Source: Lentzea sp. (GTDB lineage: Bacteria; Actinomycetota; Actinomycetes; Mycobacteriales; Pseudonocardiaceae). From it: DNA of 20,391 nt. How positions within the stretch are numbered: the first letter of the stretch is position 1; each line of letters opens with the position of its first letter. The position numbers and the translations under genes were made by a program. Positions 7,477 through 14,655 of this stretch are shown here, in pieces. The notes beneath the pieces are model-generated. The model was not told the DNA's origin. It saw only the letters and a list, made by a program, of their open reading frames with translations, and ran no database searches. The DNA lies in contig JASLAV010000509.1 in assembly GCA_030146905.1 (NCBI GenBank), positions 1 to 20,391 of the forward strand. The letters run 5' to 3'.

Positions 7477-7498
7477 CCACCATCCGATCGGATGATGG
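7477..7498. promoter_or_regulatory. 22-bp imperfect palindrome upstream of the ABC operon
   Basis: CATCCGATCGGATG (7481-7494) is a perfect 14-bp palindrome, extended by CCAC on the left and ATGG on the right with one mismatch. A partial copy, CCACCATCGGAC, lies closer to the operon at about 7451-7462. The pair is 30-80 bp before the ATPase start, where a NarL-type regulator could bind. This is the main feature of the 429-bp gap 7421-7849; the rest of the gap holds no gene I can support. Confidence 0.45.
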
Positions 7499-7849
7499 CC
7501 ACCGCTCATCTCGTCTGCTGCACCACGCCCCCGGACAAACGGCTGCAGCCGGGCAGCCCGTCGCTCGACCACCTTGCAGCCTCCTGGCTGCGTGGAAGCC
7601 GGCGCACCGGTCCGCATGCTCCTCGTCCGACCGCCGCTACTTACCGGGGACCGGCAAGGAACCGCCCGGTGTTCCTGCCGGAAGGCCTCCCTGTGCGACA
7701 GCCGCGACATTGGCCACGATGAGGGCAATGCAGGTTGGGGTGAAGGTGAGTTTCTCGCAAAGGAGCACCACGAGGAGAGGGAGAAGACCGTGGTCTCTGA
7801 CTGATGCCCGGTGGTCGTCGGCTGACCAAGATCGGCAGGAGTGGGCGAG

Positions 7850-10285
7850 ATGAGTCTGATCCGGCTGTCTGAGATCGACGGCTCCATGGTCGACGTGGCG
7901 GGCGGCAAGGCCGCAGGGCTAGGTGAGATGATCAAAGCGGGTGAGCGGGTGCCCGACGGCTTCTGCCTGACGGTCGAGGCCTATCTGGCGCGGGATGTCC
8001 CGGAGGCCGCACTGCTCGACGCCTACGAGCGGCTCGGAGGCGGGCGGGTGGCGGTGCGGTCCAGCGCCACCGCCGAGGACCTCCCGGACGCCAGCTTCGC
8101 CGGCCAGCAGGAGACATTCCTCAACATCGAGGGAGCTGACCGGCTCATCGAGGCGGTCCACCTCTGCTGGAATTCCCTGCACTCCGATCGCGCCGTCTCC
8201 TACCGCGCTGCGGCCGGCATCGACGACGCCGCCATGGCCGTCGTGGTCCAACGCATGGTCGACCCGGTCGTCGCCGGAGTGATGTTCTCGGCCAACCCGA
8301 TCACCGGCTGCCGCACCGAGGTTGTCATCGATGCCGCTCCCGGTCTGGGCACCTCGATCGTGGACGGCACTGCCGTTCCGGACCACCACGTCCTCGGTCA
8401 CGACGTGTCCGCCACGCCGAACCCCAACGGGTGCCTCGACCGCCTGCAGCTCGAGCAGGTGCGGGATGCGGGGCGGCGGCTGCAGCGGCATTTCGGTTCG
8501 CCGCAGGACATCGAGTGGGCGTTCGACGCCGAAGGCACGTTGTGGCTGCTCCAGTCGCGGCCGATCACGACGTTGTTCCCGCTGCCGCCCGACACCGGTG
8601 ACACGAGGATCTACCTCGAGTTCGGTCACGTCCAGGGGATGCTGCGGCCTTGCACACCGATGGGCGTGGCGTTGCTCAAGCTGGGCGGGGGCATGTGGTT
8701 CAAGTCCGTGGGAGCTGACATCGACCCGCGCGATCCGCTGCCACGGTTGGTGCCCATCGGTGGGCGCCTCTACTTCGACCTGACCGACCTCGTGCGCAAC
8801 AAGACGATGCGTAAGCAGCTGCCGACATCACTGGCCATCTACGGGCCGCACGCGCAAGGCGCCATTGCCCGCGCGATCGAGGACCCGAGGTTCGCGCCAC
8901 AGCGCGGCTTGCCGTTCCGTCTCCGCACCGTGCTCCGGGGCGCGGTGCGGCTCGCACTGCCTGCCATCGCCGGGTTGGTGTCGAGCCTCGCCCGTCCGGC
9001 CTCGGCTCGCGCGAGGGCGTACCGCGGTGTGGAGGAGATCAAGCGACTGCTCATCCCGCCCGCTGAGCCGGCGTCTGCCGCCGAGCGGTTGCGTTGGGTC
9101 CTCGAGGACTCGCACAAGGTGGTCATGAGTCCCGACATGAGGGGAATCGTCTGGCCGCTGATGGCCGGCATCATCGCGGGGACGGCCCCAGCGGGACTGC
9201 TCGGCCGGCTCGCCTCCGCGGAGGAGATCGACGCGGTTCTGGGTGGCATGCCGCACAACGTCACCACGGAAATGGACCTGGCGCTGTGGGGACTCGCGGT
9301 GAACGCACGCGCACACGAAGACCTGTTCCTGCGCACTGCTCCGGAGGAGCTCGCCGCCAGGCATTTCGCCGGGGACCTGCCGGACATCGGTATGGCCGGA
9401 TTCTTGGGCAGGTACGGCATGCGCGCGGCCGCCGAAATCGACGTCGGCGTACCCCGGTGGGCCGAGGACCCCGCTCCGCTGTTCGCGACCATCGCCAACT
9501 ACCTCCGCGTCGACACCCCGGAACAGGAACCCGGCCAGCGGTTCGCGGCCGCCGCGGCGAAGGCGGAGAAGATGATCGAGACGCTGTCCCGGCGGGTACG
9601 GGGCAAGCGGCCGGTCCGTGGCCGGCTCGCGGTGTTCCTCATGCGCCGCTCGCGTCAGCTCACCGGTCTGCGGGAGATCGGGAAGTTCGCCTGGCTGCCC
9701 GCGATCCAAGCGTCGCGGCAGCAATTGCTCCTGATCGGCGACGAGCTGGTCGCACGCGAGGTGCTGGAACGCCCGGACGACATCATGTTCCTGGAATTCG
9801 ACCAGGTACACGCCGCGGTGCACGACGGAGCCGACTTCCGAGAGGTGGTCGCAGCTCGTCGTGCGGAGCACGAGCGTGAACTGCGGCGGCCCACCGTCCC
9901 CGGTGCACTGTTGTCCGACGGGACCGACGTGGAGGCCCTCGCACCTGCGACGCGCGCAGAGCACGGCGTGCTGACCGGCATGTCCGGGGCCGCCGGCCGG
10001 GCAACCGGCCGGGCACGGGTGATCCGCGATCCCGCCGACGCACACATCGAGCCGGGAGAGATCCTGGTGGCTCCCACCACCGATCCCGGCTGGACACCGT
10101 TGTTCCTGACCGCGGCCGGCCTCGTGACCGAGACCGGTTCACCTGTCGCGCACGGACCCACCGTTGCTCGCGAGTACGGCATCCCCGCGGTCATCTGCGT
10201 CCGCAACGCCACGCGTGAGATCGTCACCGGCCAACTCATCACCATCGACGGCGCAGCAGCCACGGTGCGGTTGGTAGCGGACTGA
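7850..10285 (+). CDS. Rifampin phosphotransferase / PEP-synthase-like enzyme
   Basis: 811 residues in the three-part plan of rifampin phosphotransferases and PEP synthases. An N-terminal ATP-grasp domain (about 1-245) has VAGGKAAGLGEM, RVAVRSSATAEDLPDASFAG at about 66-85, and MFSANPITG. A large middle domain (about 260-700) is where RPH enzymes bind the antibiotic. A C-terminal swivelling domain has TDPGWTPLFLTAAGLVTETG and VAHGPTVAREYGIPAV, with the phospho-carrier His768. RPH uses ATP to phosphorylate rifamycins. The N-terminal domain lacks roughly 50 residues between EAYLARD and RVAVRSS compared with RPHs as I remember them, so total length is short of the usual 860-870. No 19-bp rifamycin-associated element (GGGGCTTGC-type) is seen upstream. 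Substrate is therefore uncertain. ATG 7850 follows AGGAG (7837-7841) by eight bases; the GTG at 7841 overlaps that site. Confidence 0.85.
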   Translation: MSLIRLSEIDGSMVDVAGGKAAGLGEMIKAGERVPDGFCLTVEAYLARDVPEAALLDAYERLGGGRVAVRSSATAEDLPDASFAGQQETFLNIEGADRLIEAVHLCWNSLHSDRAVSYRAAAGIDDAAMAVVVQRMVDPVVAGVMFSANPITGCRTEVVIDAAPGLGTSIVDGTAVPDHHVLGHDVSATPNPNGCLDRLQLEQVRDAGRRLQRHFGSPQDIEWAFDAEGTLWLLQSRPITTLFPLPPDTGDTRIYLEFGHVQGMLRPCTPMGVALLKLGGGMWFKSVGADIDPRDPLPRLVPIGGRLYFDLTDLVRNKTMRKQLPTSLAIYGPHAQGAIARAIEDPRFAPQRGLPFRLRTVLRGAVRLALPAIAGLVSSLARPASARARAYRGVEEIKRLLIPPAEPASAAERLRWVLEDSHKVVMSPDMRGIVWPLMAGIIAGTAPAGLLGRLASAEEIDAVLGGMPHNVTTEMDLALWGLAVNARAHEDLFLRTAPEELAARHFAGDLPDIGMAGFLGRYGMRAAAEIDVGVPRWAEDPAPLFATIANYLRVDTPEQEPGQRFAAAAAKAEKMIETLSRRVRGKRPVRGRLAVFLMRRSRQLTGLREIGKFAWLPAIQASRQQLLLIGDELVAREVLERPDDIMFLEFDQVHAAVHDGADFREVVAARRAEHERELRRPTVPGALLSDGTDVEALAPATRAEHGVLTGMSGAAGRATGRARVIRDPADAHIEPGEILVAPTTDPGWTPLFLTAAGLVTETGSPVAHGPTVAREYGIPAVICVRNATREIVTGQLITIDGAAATVRLVAD

Positions 10286-10339
10286 TCGTCCACCGGCAAC
10301 GCGGTCCGGAGTCGACTCGGGCGGCATTACCCATGACGA

Positions 10340-10369
10340 CCGGTGTGCCGGTGGCAATCGGCACACCGG
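10340..10369. terminator. Bidirectional hairpin between convergent genes
   Basis: Perfect 11-bp arms CCGGTGTGCCG and CGGCACACCGG around an 8-base loop, 54 bp after the RPH-like stop and 140 bp after the end of the convergent DUF998 gene. No U-tract follows, which is common in actinomycetes. The rest of 10286-10509 shows no gene. Confidence 0.6.
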
Positions 10370-10509
10370 CCATCGGCTTCGGGACTCAGGCGGACTGGCG
10401 CCGCGAGCGTTGGCAGGCAAAGCCGGCCCACGCTCCGATCGCGGTGGCGGACGCCAGGCTCAGCAGCGTCGGAACGACCTCGTCGGAGCGGTGAGAGGAA
10501 GCCCTGCGA

Positions 10510-11214
10510 TCACTGGTGGCTTGTGTCGGCAGGAGCAGCCGCCGGGCCGGAGCGGTCGGCGGGTTGTGCGTGCAGTAGATGGACAGCCACGGCGATGGTC
10601 CAGCAGAACCCGGCGAGCAATGCGAGGTGTTCGAGCAGACCCGCAGGCGCAGGGCGCCAGACGCCCAGGGTGTCGAGGCGGTAGGCGATGCCCGCGGCGA
10701 AGGCGAAGACGATGACCAGGGAGCCCGACAGACGCGAGTAGATCGTCCAACTCCGGCTGGTCTCGCCCAGCCGTCGAGCCAGGATGAACGCCGGCGCGCT
10801 GAGCCCTGTGAACAGGGCCAAGCCCGCGACCTGGTGGACAGCACCGCTGACAGTGACTCCCGTTGCCTGCTGCCCAGGTGGGTAACCGAGCGCGGGGTCA
10901 GTGGGGACGAGCCCGGCCAAGACGAGCCCGGCCGCTGCGGTCGCCAGCAGACGTGAGCCCCAGGTGGCGCTGCGGTCCGATCCCAGTGTGCGGCGCACTC
11001 CGAAGGCGAAGGCTGCCAGCAGGAAGCCGACGATGACGAAGTTCGCGGTTTGCAGCCACGCGCGGTCGCCTGTGCCGAGTTGGCTGGCGCCGTGGTGCCA
11101 CAGGCTGTAGCCAGGTCGGGTGGCGCCGTCGACCCACAGGATCACCTCCACGAGGACTCCCGCCGCGATGCCACTGGCCAGCAGCGCGCGCGTGCCAAGT
11201 TTGGGGCTGATCAT
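10510..11214 (-). CDS. DUF998 family integral membrane protein
   Basis: 234 residues with about six hydrophobic segments spread over the whole length. Features of DUF998 proteins are SLWHHGASQLGTGDRAWLQTANFVIVGFL (in two adjoining parts) near 38-66, VPTDPALGYPPG after the third segment and VHQVAGLALF. The family has no established biochemical role. The ATG at 11214 is chosen because AGGAGG lies eight bases upstream; the ATG at 11232 would place that site inside the gene. It is transcribed divergently from a MarR-like regulator and shares its 140-bp control region, so it is probably that regulator's main target. Confidence 0.85.
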   Translation of the reverse strand: MISPKLGTRALLASGIAAGVLVEVILWVDGATRPGYSLWHHGASQLGTGDRAWLQTANFVIVGFLLAAFAFGVRRTLGSDRSATWGSRLLATAAAGLVLAGLVPTDPALGYPPGQQATGVTVSGAVHQVAGLALFTGLSAPAFILARRLGETSRSWTIYSRLSGSLVIVFAFAAGIAYRLDTLGVWRPAPAGLLEHLALLAGFCWTIAVAVHLLHAQPADRSGPAAAPADTSHQ

Positions 11215-11306
11215 CCAGAGGTCCTCCTGCATCTCCGCGACAGCGAGTGTCGCGGGCCGACCAGACTTCCCGGCTCTCCCGTTGGCACGCCATCCAACCG
11301 TGGCGC

Positions 11307-11340
11307 TACAGTAATTTTAGCTTATGCTGAAACTGCTGTA
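11307..11340. promoter_or_regulatory. 34-bp imperfect palindrome in the DUF998/MarR control region
   Basis: Arms TACAGTAATTTTAGC (11307-11321) and GCTGAAACTGCTGTA (11326-11340) match at 12 of 15 positions across a TTAT centre; all three mismatches are transitions. It is strikingly AT-rich for this DNA and directly abuts the AGGAGG of the MarR-like gene. It most likely overlaps the promoter and is the operator of the dimeric regulator. Confidence 0.6.
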
Positions 11341-11354
11341 AGGAGGTGACCGGA

Positions 11355-11846
11355 GTGGCCGAACGCGAGGCGTTGCTGGAGTGGGTGGAGCAGGTCGCGA
11401 TGTACCTGGCGCGCGATGGTGTGCCGCCGATCGCTGGGCGAGTGCTGGGGTGGTTGATGGTCTGCGATCCGCCGGAGCAGTCCGCTGGGCAGATCAGTGA
11501 AGCCATCGGCGCCAGCCGTGCCTCGTTGACCTCGAACCTGCGGGTGTTGTCCAGCATGGGGTTTCTGGTGAGCAGGACTCGGCCGGGCGAGCGGACGGTC
11601 TACTACCGGATGGCTGAGGGTGCCTGGGCGGTCGTGGTCCGCAAGCAGATCGCTGGCATCGCGTCGTTCCTCGACATCACCCGTCAGGGCCTGGACCTGG
11701 TCGGCTCGGATGAGGATCGAGCCGCGCGCGTTCGTGAGGCGCAGGCGACCTTCGAGTGGATGGCCGCGGTGTTCGACAGCGCACCACCTCTGCGCACCGA
11801 TCGCTCGACAGATCCGGAGACGGCACGACGAAGCCCAAGGGGCTGA
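11355..11846 (+). CDS. MarR/GbsR-like winged-helix transcriptional regulator
   Basis: 163 residues. A winged-helix domain at about 22-95 is recognisable from PPIAGRVLGWLMVCDPPEQS, the recognition segment SAGQISEAIGASRASLTSNL and a wing with RTRPGERTVYYRM. Helices at both ends would make the dimer. This arrangement fits the MarR/GbsR-like regulators found next to efflux or membrane genes. The GTG at 11355 is chosen because AGGAGG (11341-11346) lies eight bases upstream; the earlier GTG at 11346 overlaps that site. It probably represses itself and the divergent DUF998 gene through the palindrome at 11307-11340. The ligand is unknown. Confidence 0.88.
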   Translation: MAEREALLEWVEQVAMYLARDGVPPIAGRVLGWLMVCDPPEQSAGQISEAIGASRASLTSNLRVLSSMGFLVSRTRPGERTVYYRMAEGAWAVVVRKQIAGIASFLDITRQGLDLVGSDEDRAARVREAQATFEWMAAVFDSAPPLRTDRSTDPETARRSPRG

Positions 11847-11888
11847 GGTCACGCCTGGTCCGGTCGACGGAGCGACAACACCCTCTGC

Positions 11889-11921
11889 GCCGCCGACGGC
11901 GGCCTGCCCGCGAGTGCGGGC
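11889..11921 (+). terminator. Two adjacent GC-rich hairpins after the MarR-like gene
   Basis: GCCGCC-GAC-GGCGGC (11889-11903) is followed at once by GCCCGC-GAGT-GCGGGC (11906-11921), about 43 bp after the stop. Tandem stems without a U-tract are compatible with actinobacterial termination. The 494-bp stretch 11847-12340 otherwise holds only the doubtful fragment at 12081-12296. Confidence 0.35.
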
Positions 11922-12080
11922 TGACGGCTGAATGGCCGAGGCGACCAGTGCGGCGAGGGTCTCGGCGATTCGCTTGCCAATGAACACAGGATGCACCCTT
12001 GCCATGCCCATCGCAGGGAAGGGATATCGACAGGGAACGGTGCGCATCGGTTGAGCACGCGAGCGACGCGGCTTGGGCGA

Positions 12081-12296
12081 TCACATCGGCTGGTGCAGAC
12101 GGTGGCGCGCGTCGCTCAGGCTGAGCTGGCGTGCTCGACTGAAGTAGGTCTCATCTCGTCGCGAAACTACGGCCCAGTGAGTGGCAAGGCACCGTCGGCC
12201 AACTCGAGCCGCAACGCGCGCGAAACAGCTCACCGCCGCGTCCACAACGTGCCGACGGCGTTCGTCGCTTTTGATGGTCGTCCCGGCGGCAGGCAT
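12081..12296 (-). pseudogene. Possible TetR-family N-terminal remnant
   Basis: A 71-codon frame starting MPAAGTTIKSDERRRHVVDA and continuing AVSCFARVA. The first 28 residues resemble the start of TetR regulators (R-hydrophobic-hydrophobic-DAA-CFAR). The helix-turn-helix that should follow is absent in this frame, and I could not find it in the other two. It may be a decayed regulator lying 45 bp downstream of the SnoaL-like gene on the same strand, or a chance resemblance. Confidence 0.25.
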
Positions 12297-12340
12297 GGTG
12301 TCAGCCTATCCACGGCGCCTTGCCCGCCGGTTCGCTCCGT

Positions 12341-12811
12341 TCAGCTACCGAAAGAGCCAGCTACGCCCGCGGTTCCGGTTGCCTCGGGGTCGTCGGCTGT
12401 CAGCGCGTCGATGGCGGCCAGCGGGTTCCAGTAGTCGTCGTATCGAGTGATCAGCCCGTCGGCGTCGGTCTGCACGACTCCGAAGCAGTCCTGCCTGAAA
12501 CGCTTCCCGGTGGGCGTCGCCGTCCCGTCCAGCGTCCAGAATGCCACCGCGATCTGCGGGCTGGCTGTCGCGATGTAGCGCAGGTTCACGGCCTGCACGT
12601 CGAAGGTGGCTACGAAGTTCCGCATGTGCTTGCCCAGGGCTTCGCGCCCGTGCAGTTCGGAGGCCATCCCGGCCGGCGCAAACGGAAAAGTGAACGTGGC
12701 GTCGGCGGTATACAGCTCGGCCCAGGCATCCAGCCTGCCGGCGGTCAGCAGCCGCAGGTGGTCGGCCACGGCGTGCTGGGCTGGGGAACGGTTTTCGGTC
12801 GTCTCTGTCAT
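12341..12811 (-). CDS. SnoaL-like / NTF2-fold protein
   Basis: 156 residues in the small alpha+beta barrel family that includes SnoaL polyketide cyclases, ketosteroid isomerase-like proteins and many uncharacterised members. Typical features are ADHLRLLTAGRLDAWAELYT, FTFPFAPAGMASELHGREAL and a late strand pattern DCFGVVQTDADGLITRYDDYWNP (in two parts). There is no signal peptide, so it is probably a soluble cytoplasmic protein; no substrate can be named. The ATG at 12811 has GGTGGC just upstream; a possible GTG at 12829 is less likely. The palindrome at 12830-12849 covers its promoter region. It is the only intact gene in the otherwise decayed stretch 11847-13760. Confidence 0.82.
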   Translation of the reverse strand: MTETTENRSPAQHAVADHLRLLTAGRLDAWAELYTADATFTFPFAPAGMASELHGREALGKHMRNFVATFDVQAVNLRYIATASPQIAVAFWTLDGTATPTGKRFRQDCFGVVQTDADGLITRYDDYWNPLAAIDALTADDPEATGTAGVAGSFGS

Positions 12812-12829
12812 GCCGCCACCGTAGCCCAA

Positions 12830-12849
12830 GTTAGTGGCTGACCTATAAC
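12830..12849. promoter_or_regulatory. Operator-like palindrome before the SnoaL-like gene
   Basis: Arms GTTAGTGG and CCTATAAC (6 of 8 complementary) flank a CTGA centre, about 20 bp upstream of the ATG at 12811. Sites of the GTTA...TAAC shape are common for TetR, MarR and HxlR regulators. No intact regulator gene is adjacent. Confidence 0.3.
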
Positions 12850-13038
12850 AAACGGGGTGAGAAGGATCGCGTCCGGCGCGGTTGCTTGATGACGCCCGTC
12901 CCGCTCTACATCTCAGATGGCCAGGGCAGACCGATCGGCCCGGACTGGGCTTTCGGGCCGCTCTGCGGCCTCGGCGGCGCCTACAATCGCGCCTTCCCGA
13001 ACGCGCTCTACCTCGTCCAGAGCATCAGCTCAACATCG

Positions 13039-13628
13039 TTATTGCGGATCAGATCTACTGAGACGACGCGGTACCCGTTCCTCTCTCCGAATCTGATCCA
13101 CCCCGCTCAGCCTCTCGTGGGCCAGATCAGATCCGGTGAGAGCCCACAGTTCCGCACCGGCCAGTTGCTGGTACGGCTGGGGCAGGTAGCCGGGGGTGTG
13201 GTGCATGATCAGGTGCAGCCACTGCTGCCAGGAGATGTCTCCCAGACGTGAGAAGACGAAACCCCGCAGGGCGATTTGGCGATCATGGTGAGGACACTCC
13301 CTGCGTCCCGCATCCGTGCGCCTTTGCGGGCACACCGACCCGGCCGGTAAGAACAGGATGTTCGTTACTTGTGCTTCGTTCAGGGACAGCAACTGGCCTG
13401 AGTGGTCATTGGTCAGTGCCTTGCAGTGCAGGTGGGCTTGGCCACCGATGTGCGCGCCGAGGAATCTGAGCGCCCAGTCTCTCCGCGTCCGGAGAAGGTG
13501 GCCTGTTGCAGGAAGAGGCTGTCCTCGGTGCGAAGCCCATCAGCGTGGACAGCCGGGCCGCGGGTGTTGACGACCGTCGCACCCGCCATGGTGAGCCGGC
13601 CCCTGATGTGGGCGCCCGACAGGCGCAC
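13039..13628 (-). pseudogene. Frameshifted C-terminal fragment of a repeat-type 'membrane-associated oxidoreductase'
   Basis: Two frames join to give a recognisable C-terminus. The first reads RLSGAHIRGRLTMAGATVVN, then GPAVHADGLRTEDSLFLQQA. Near 13460-13475 the match moves to the next frame: ALRFLGAHIGGQAHLHCKAL, LSLNEAQV, ALRGFVFSRL and HHTPGYLPQPYQQLAGA. The repeated L-x-GA-x-I-x-G-x-L units and the terminal GY-PQPY-QLA motif match the actinobacterial proteins usually annotated as membrane-associated oxidoreductase, which are normally about 450-500 residues. Only about the last 190 codons remain, there is no proper start, and an in-frame TGA lies near 13690. A dead remnant is the simplest reading. 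Confidence 0.65.
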
Positions 13629-13710
13629 CGTTTGGGAGCACGCTCGGGGAGCAAACGGGAGCAGAATGATGCGTTGAACGTTCCAGTACGGTCCTCAACT
13701 GACTTGAACG

Positions 13711-13760
13711 GACCCGCGCTGGCCTGCAAAAGTCACATTTTTTGCAGGTCGACGCGGGTC
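13711..13760. terminator. Long two-tier hairpin after the PRC-barrel gene
   Basis: Outer arms GACCCGCG / CGCGGGTC (13711-13718, 13753-13760) and inner arms CCTGCAAAA / TTTTGCAGG (13723-13731, 13740-13748) are each perfect, separated by 4x4 unpaired bases and an 8-base loop. The outer arm reaches into the TGA stop of the minus-strand PRC-barrel gene, so it is placed to end the LPMO operon. It also marks the border with the decayed region. Confidence 0.55.
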
Positions 13761-14175
13761 AGGTTCGATAACTCTCGGTGTAGTAGTCAGCCGTCCGGTC
13801 GCGGTAGCCCTCGTCCTCCTCGTCGTACTCCGGCGCGTTCTTGATCTGTTCCTTCGTGCGGTCCACGTGGACCTTGCGCTCCTGGTGGTCGACGTGGTCC
13901 ACCACGCCCACCGGCAGCACGACCTTGCGGCCGAAGATCCACGGCCCGGTGTCGACCATCAGGCAGTCGTGGGGCACCTTCGCGTTGTCCTCGTCGACCT
14001 TGCCGATGCCGCCGTCGGTGGCCTCGACGTCGTAGCCGATCAGGCCGGTGTCGGGCCGCTGGGCGAGCTCCTGCCGGTCTTGTTCCTGCCGGTCTTGTTC
14101 CTGCTGGCCGGGCTGCGGCGCGCCGCCCCACGACGGGTCGCGCCACATCCACGGGACGAACGGGATCGGTTGCAT
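13759..14175 (-). CDS. PRC-barrel domain protein
   Basis: 138 residues. The N-terminus is Pro/Trp-rich (PFVPWMWRDPSWGG), followed by a hydrophilic repeat QEQDRQEQDRQE encoded by two adjacent 15-bp copies (14076-14105). A PRC-barrel at about 44-110 is recognised from GLIGYDVEATDGGIGKVDED, then LMVDTGPWIFGRKVVLPVG and IGKV-type strands, and an acidic Tyr-rich tail closes the protein. PRC-barrels are small beta-barrel modules found in photosynthetic, ribosome-maturation and stress-related proteins; no specific role can be assigned. GAGAGG seven bases before the ATG supports the start. It is the last gene of the operon, 15 bp after DoxX. Confidence 0.82.
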   Translation of the reverse strand: MQPIPFVPWMWRDPSWGGAPQPGQQEQDRQEQDRQELAQRPDTGLIGYDVEATDGGIGKVDEDNAKVPHDCLMVDTGPWIFGRKVVLPVGVVDHVDHQERKVHVDRTKEQIKNAPEYDEEDEGYRDRTADYYTESYRT

Positions 14176-14190
14176 GTCGGACCTCTCCGG

Positions 14191-14613
14191 TCAGCGGTCT
14201 CGTGTGACACCGTCGAGCACGAGGCTCAGGCCGATGCCGAGCATCCACACGTCCTTCGCCAGCCCGGTGCCCTGTTCGGTCGGCCAGATGCTGCCCTCGC
14301 GCCGCATGCCCGGTGTCTTCGCGTAGAGACCGAGCAGCGCGCCGGCGAACCCGGTCAGCGCGGCACCGGCGACGACCGCGGGCACGAACGGCGCCAGCAG
14401 CAGCGCTCCCGTCGCGATCTCGCCGGTCGCCAGCAGCGAGGCGAACCGGCGCGCGTCGATCTTGCCGAGCACCGGGTACGTGCTGGAGGCCCAGCCGTGC
14501 ATCTGCTCGGCCGCCTCCTGGTCGGCGTTGCGCTTGCCGAGACCCGAGTGCAGCACGAAGGCGCCGGTGACGACGCGTGCGGGCAGCTGCCGCAGGAGTG
14601 AGCGGCTGATCAT
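14191..14613 (-). CDS. DoxX family membrane protein
   Basis: 140 residues with an N-terminal segment RQLPARVVTGAFVLHSGLGK, a DoxX-type opening, then three further hydrophobic segments (about 60-80, 80-98 and 117-135). DoxX-like proteins are four-helix membrane proteins of mostly unclear function; some act in thiol or redox homeostasis at the membrane. GAGGAGG seven bases before the ATG at 14613 fixes the start. It lies 42 bp downstream of the DUF305 gene and 15 bp before the PRC-barrel gene, so it is probably cotranscribed with both. Confidence 0.83.
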   Translation of the reverse strand: MISRSLLRQLPARVVTGAFVLHSGLGKRNADQEAAEQMHGWASSTYPVLGKIDARRFASLLATGEIATGALLLAPFVPAVVAGAALTGFAGALLGLYAKTPGMRREGSIWPTEQGTGLAKDVWMLGIGLSLVLDGVTRDR

Positions 14614-14655
14614 GTCCGGGCCTCCTCGAAGGAACGTGGACCCGCCGGGTACCCG

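Noticed and set aside
7719..7853. Possible leader peptide ending at the RPH-like start codon
   Set aside because: A 44-codon frame (MRAMQVGVKVSF...) ends with a TGA overlapping the ATG at 7850, but its composition is Arg/Ser-rich and no ribosome-binding site is convincing. I could not separate it from chance.
11935..12058. Minus-strand frame with FIGKRIAETLAALVASAIQ
   Set aside because: The short helix-like stretch resembled a protein C-terminus, but no family could be named and the flanks are low-information, so it is not listed.
12889..13251. Plus-strand frame starting MTPVPLYISDGQGRPIG
   Set aside because: The first 45 residues look protein-like, but I recognise no family, there is no ribosome-binding site, and the second half is antisense to the oxidoreductase-type remnant. 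A fragment of a lost gene is possible.
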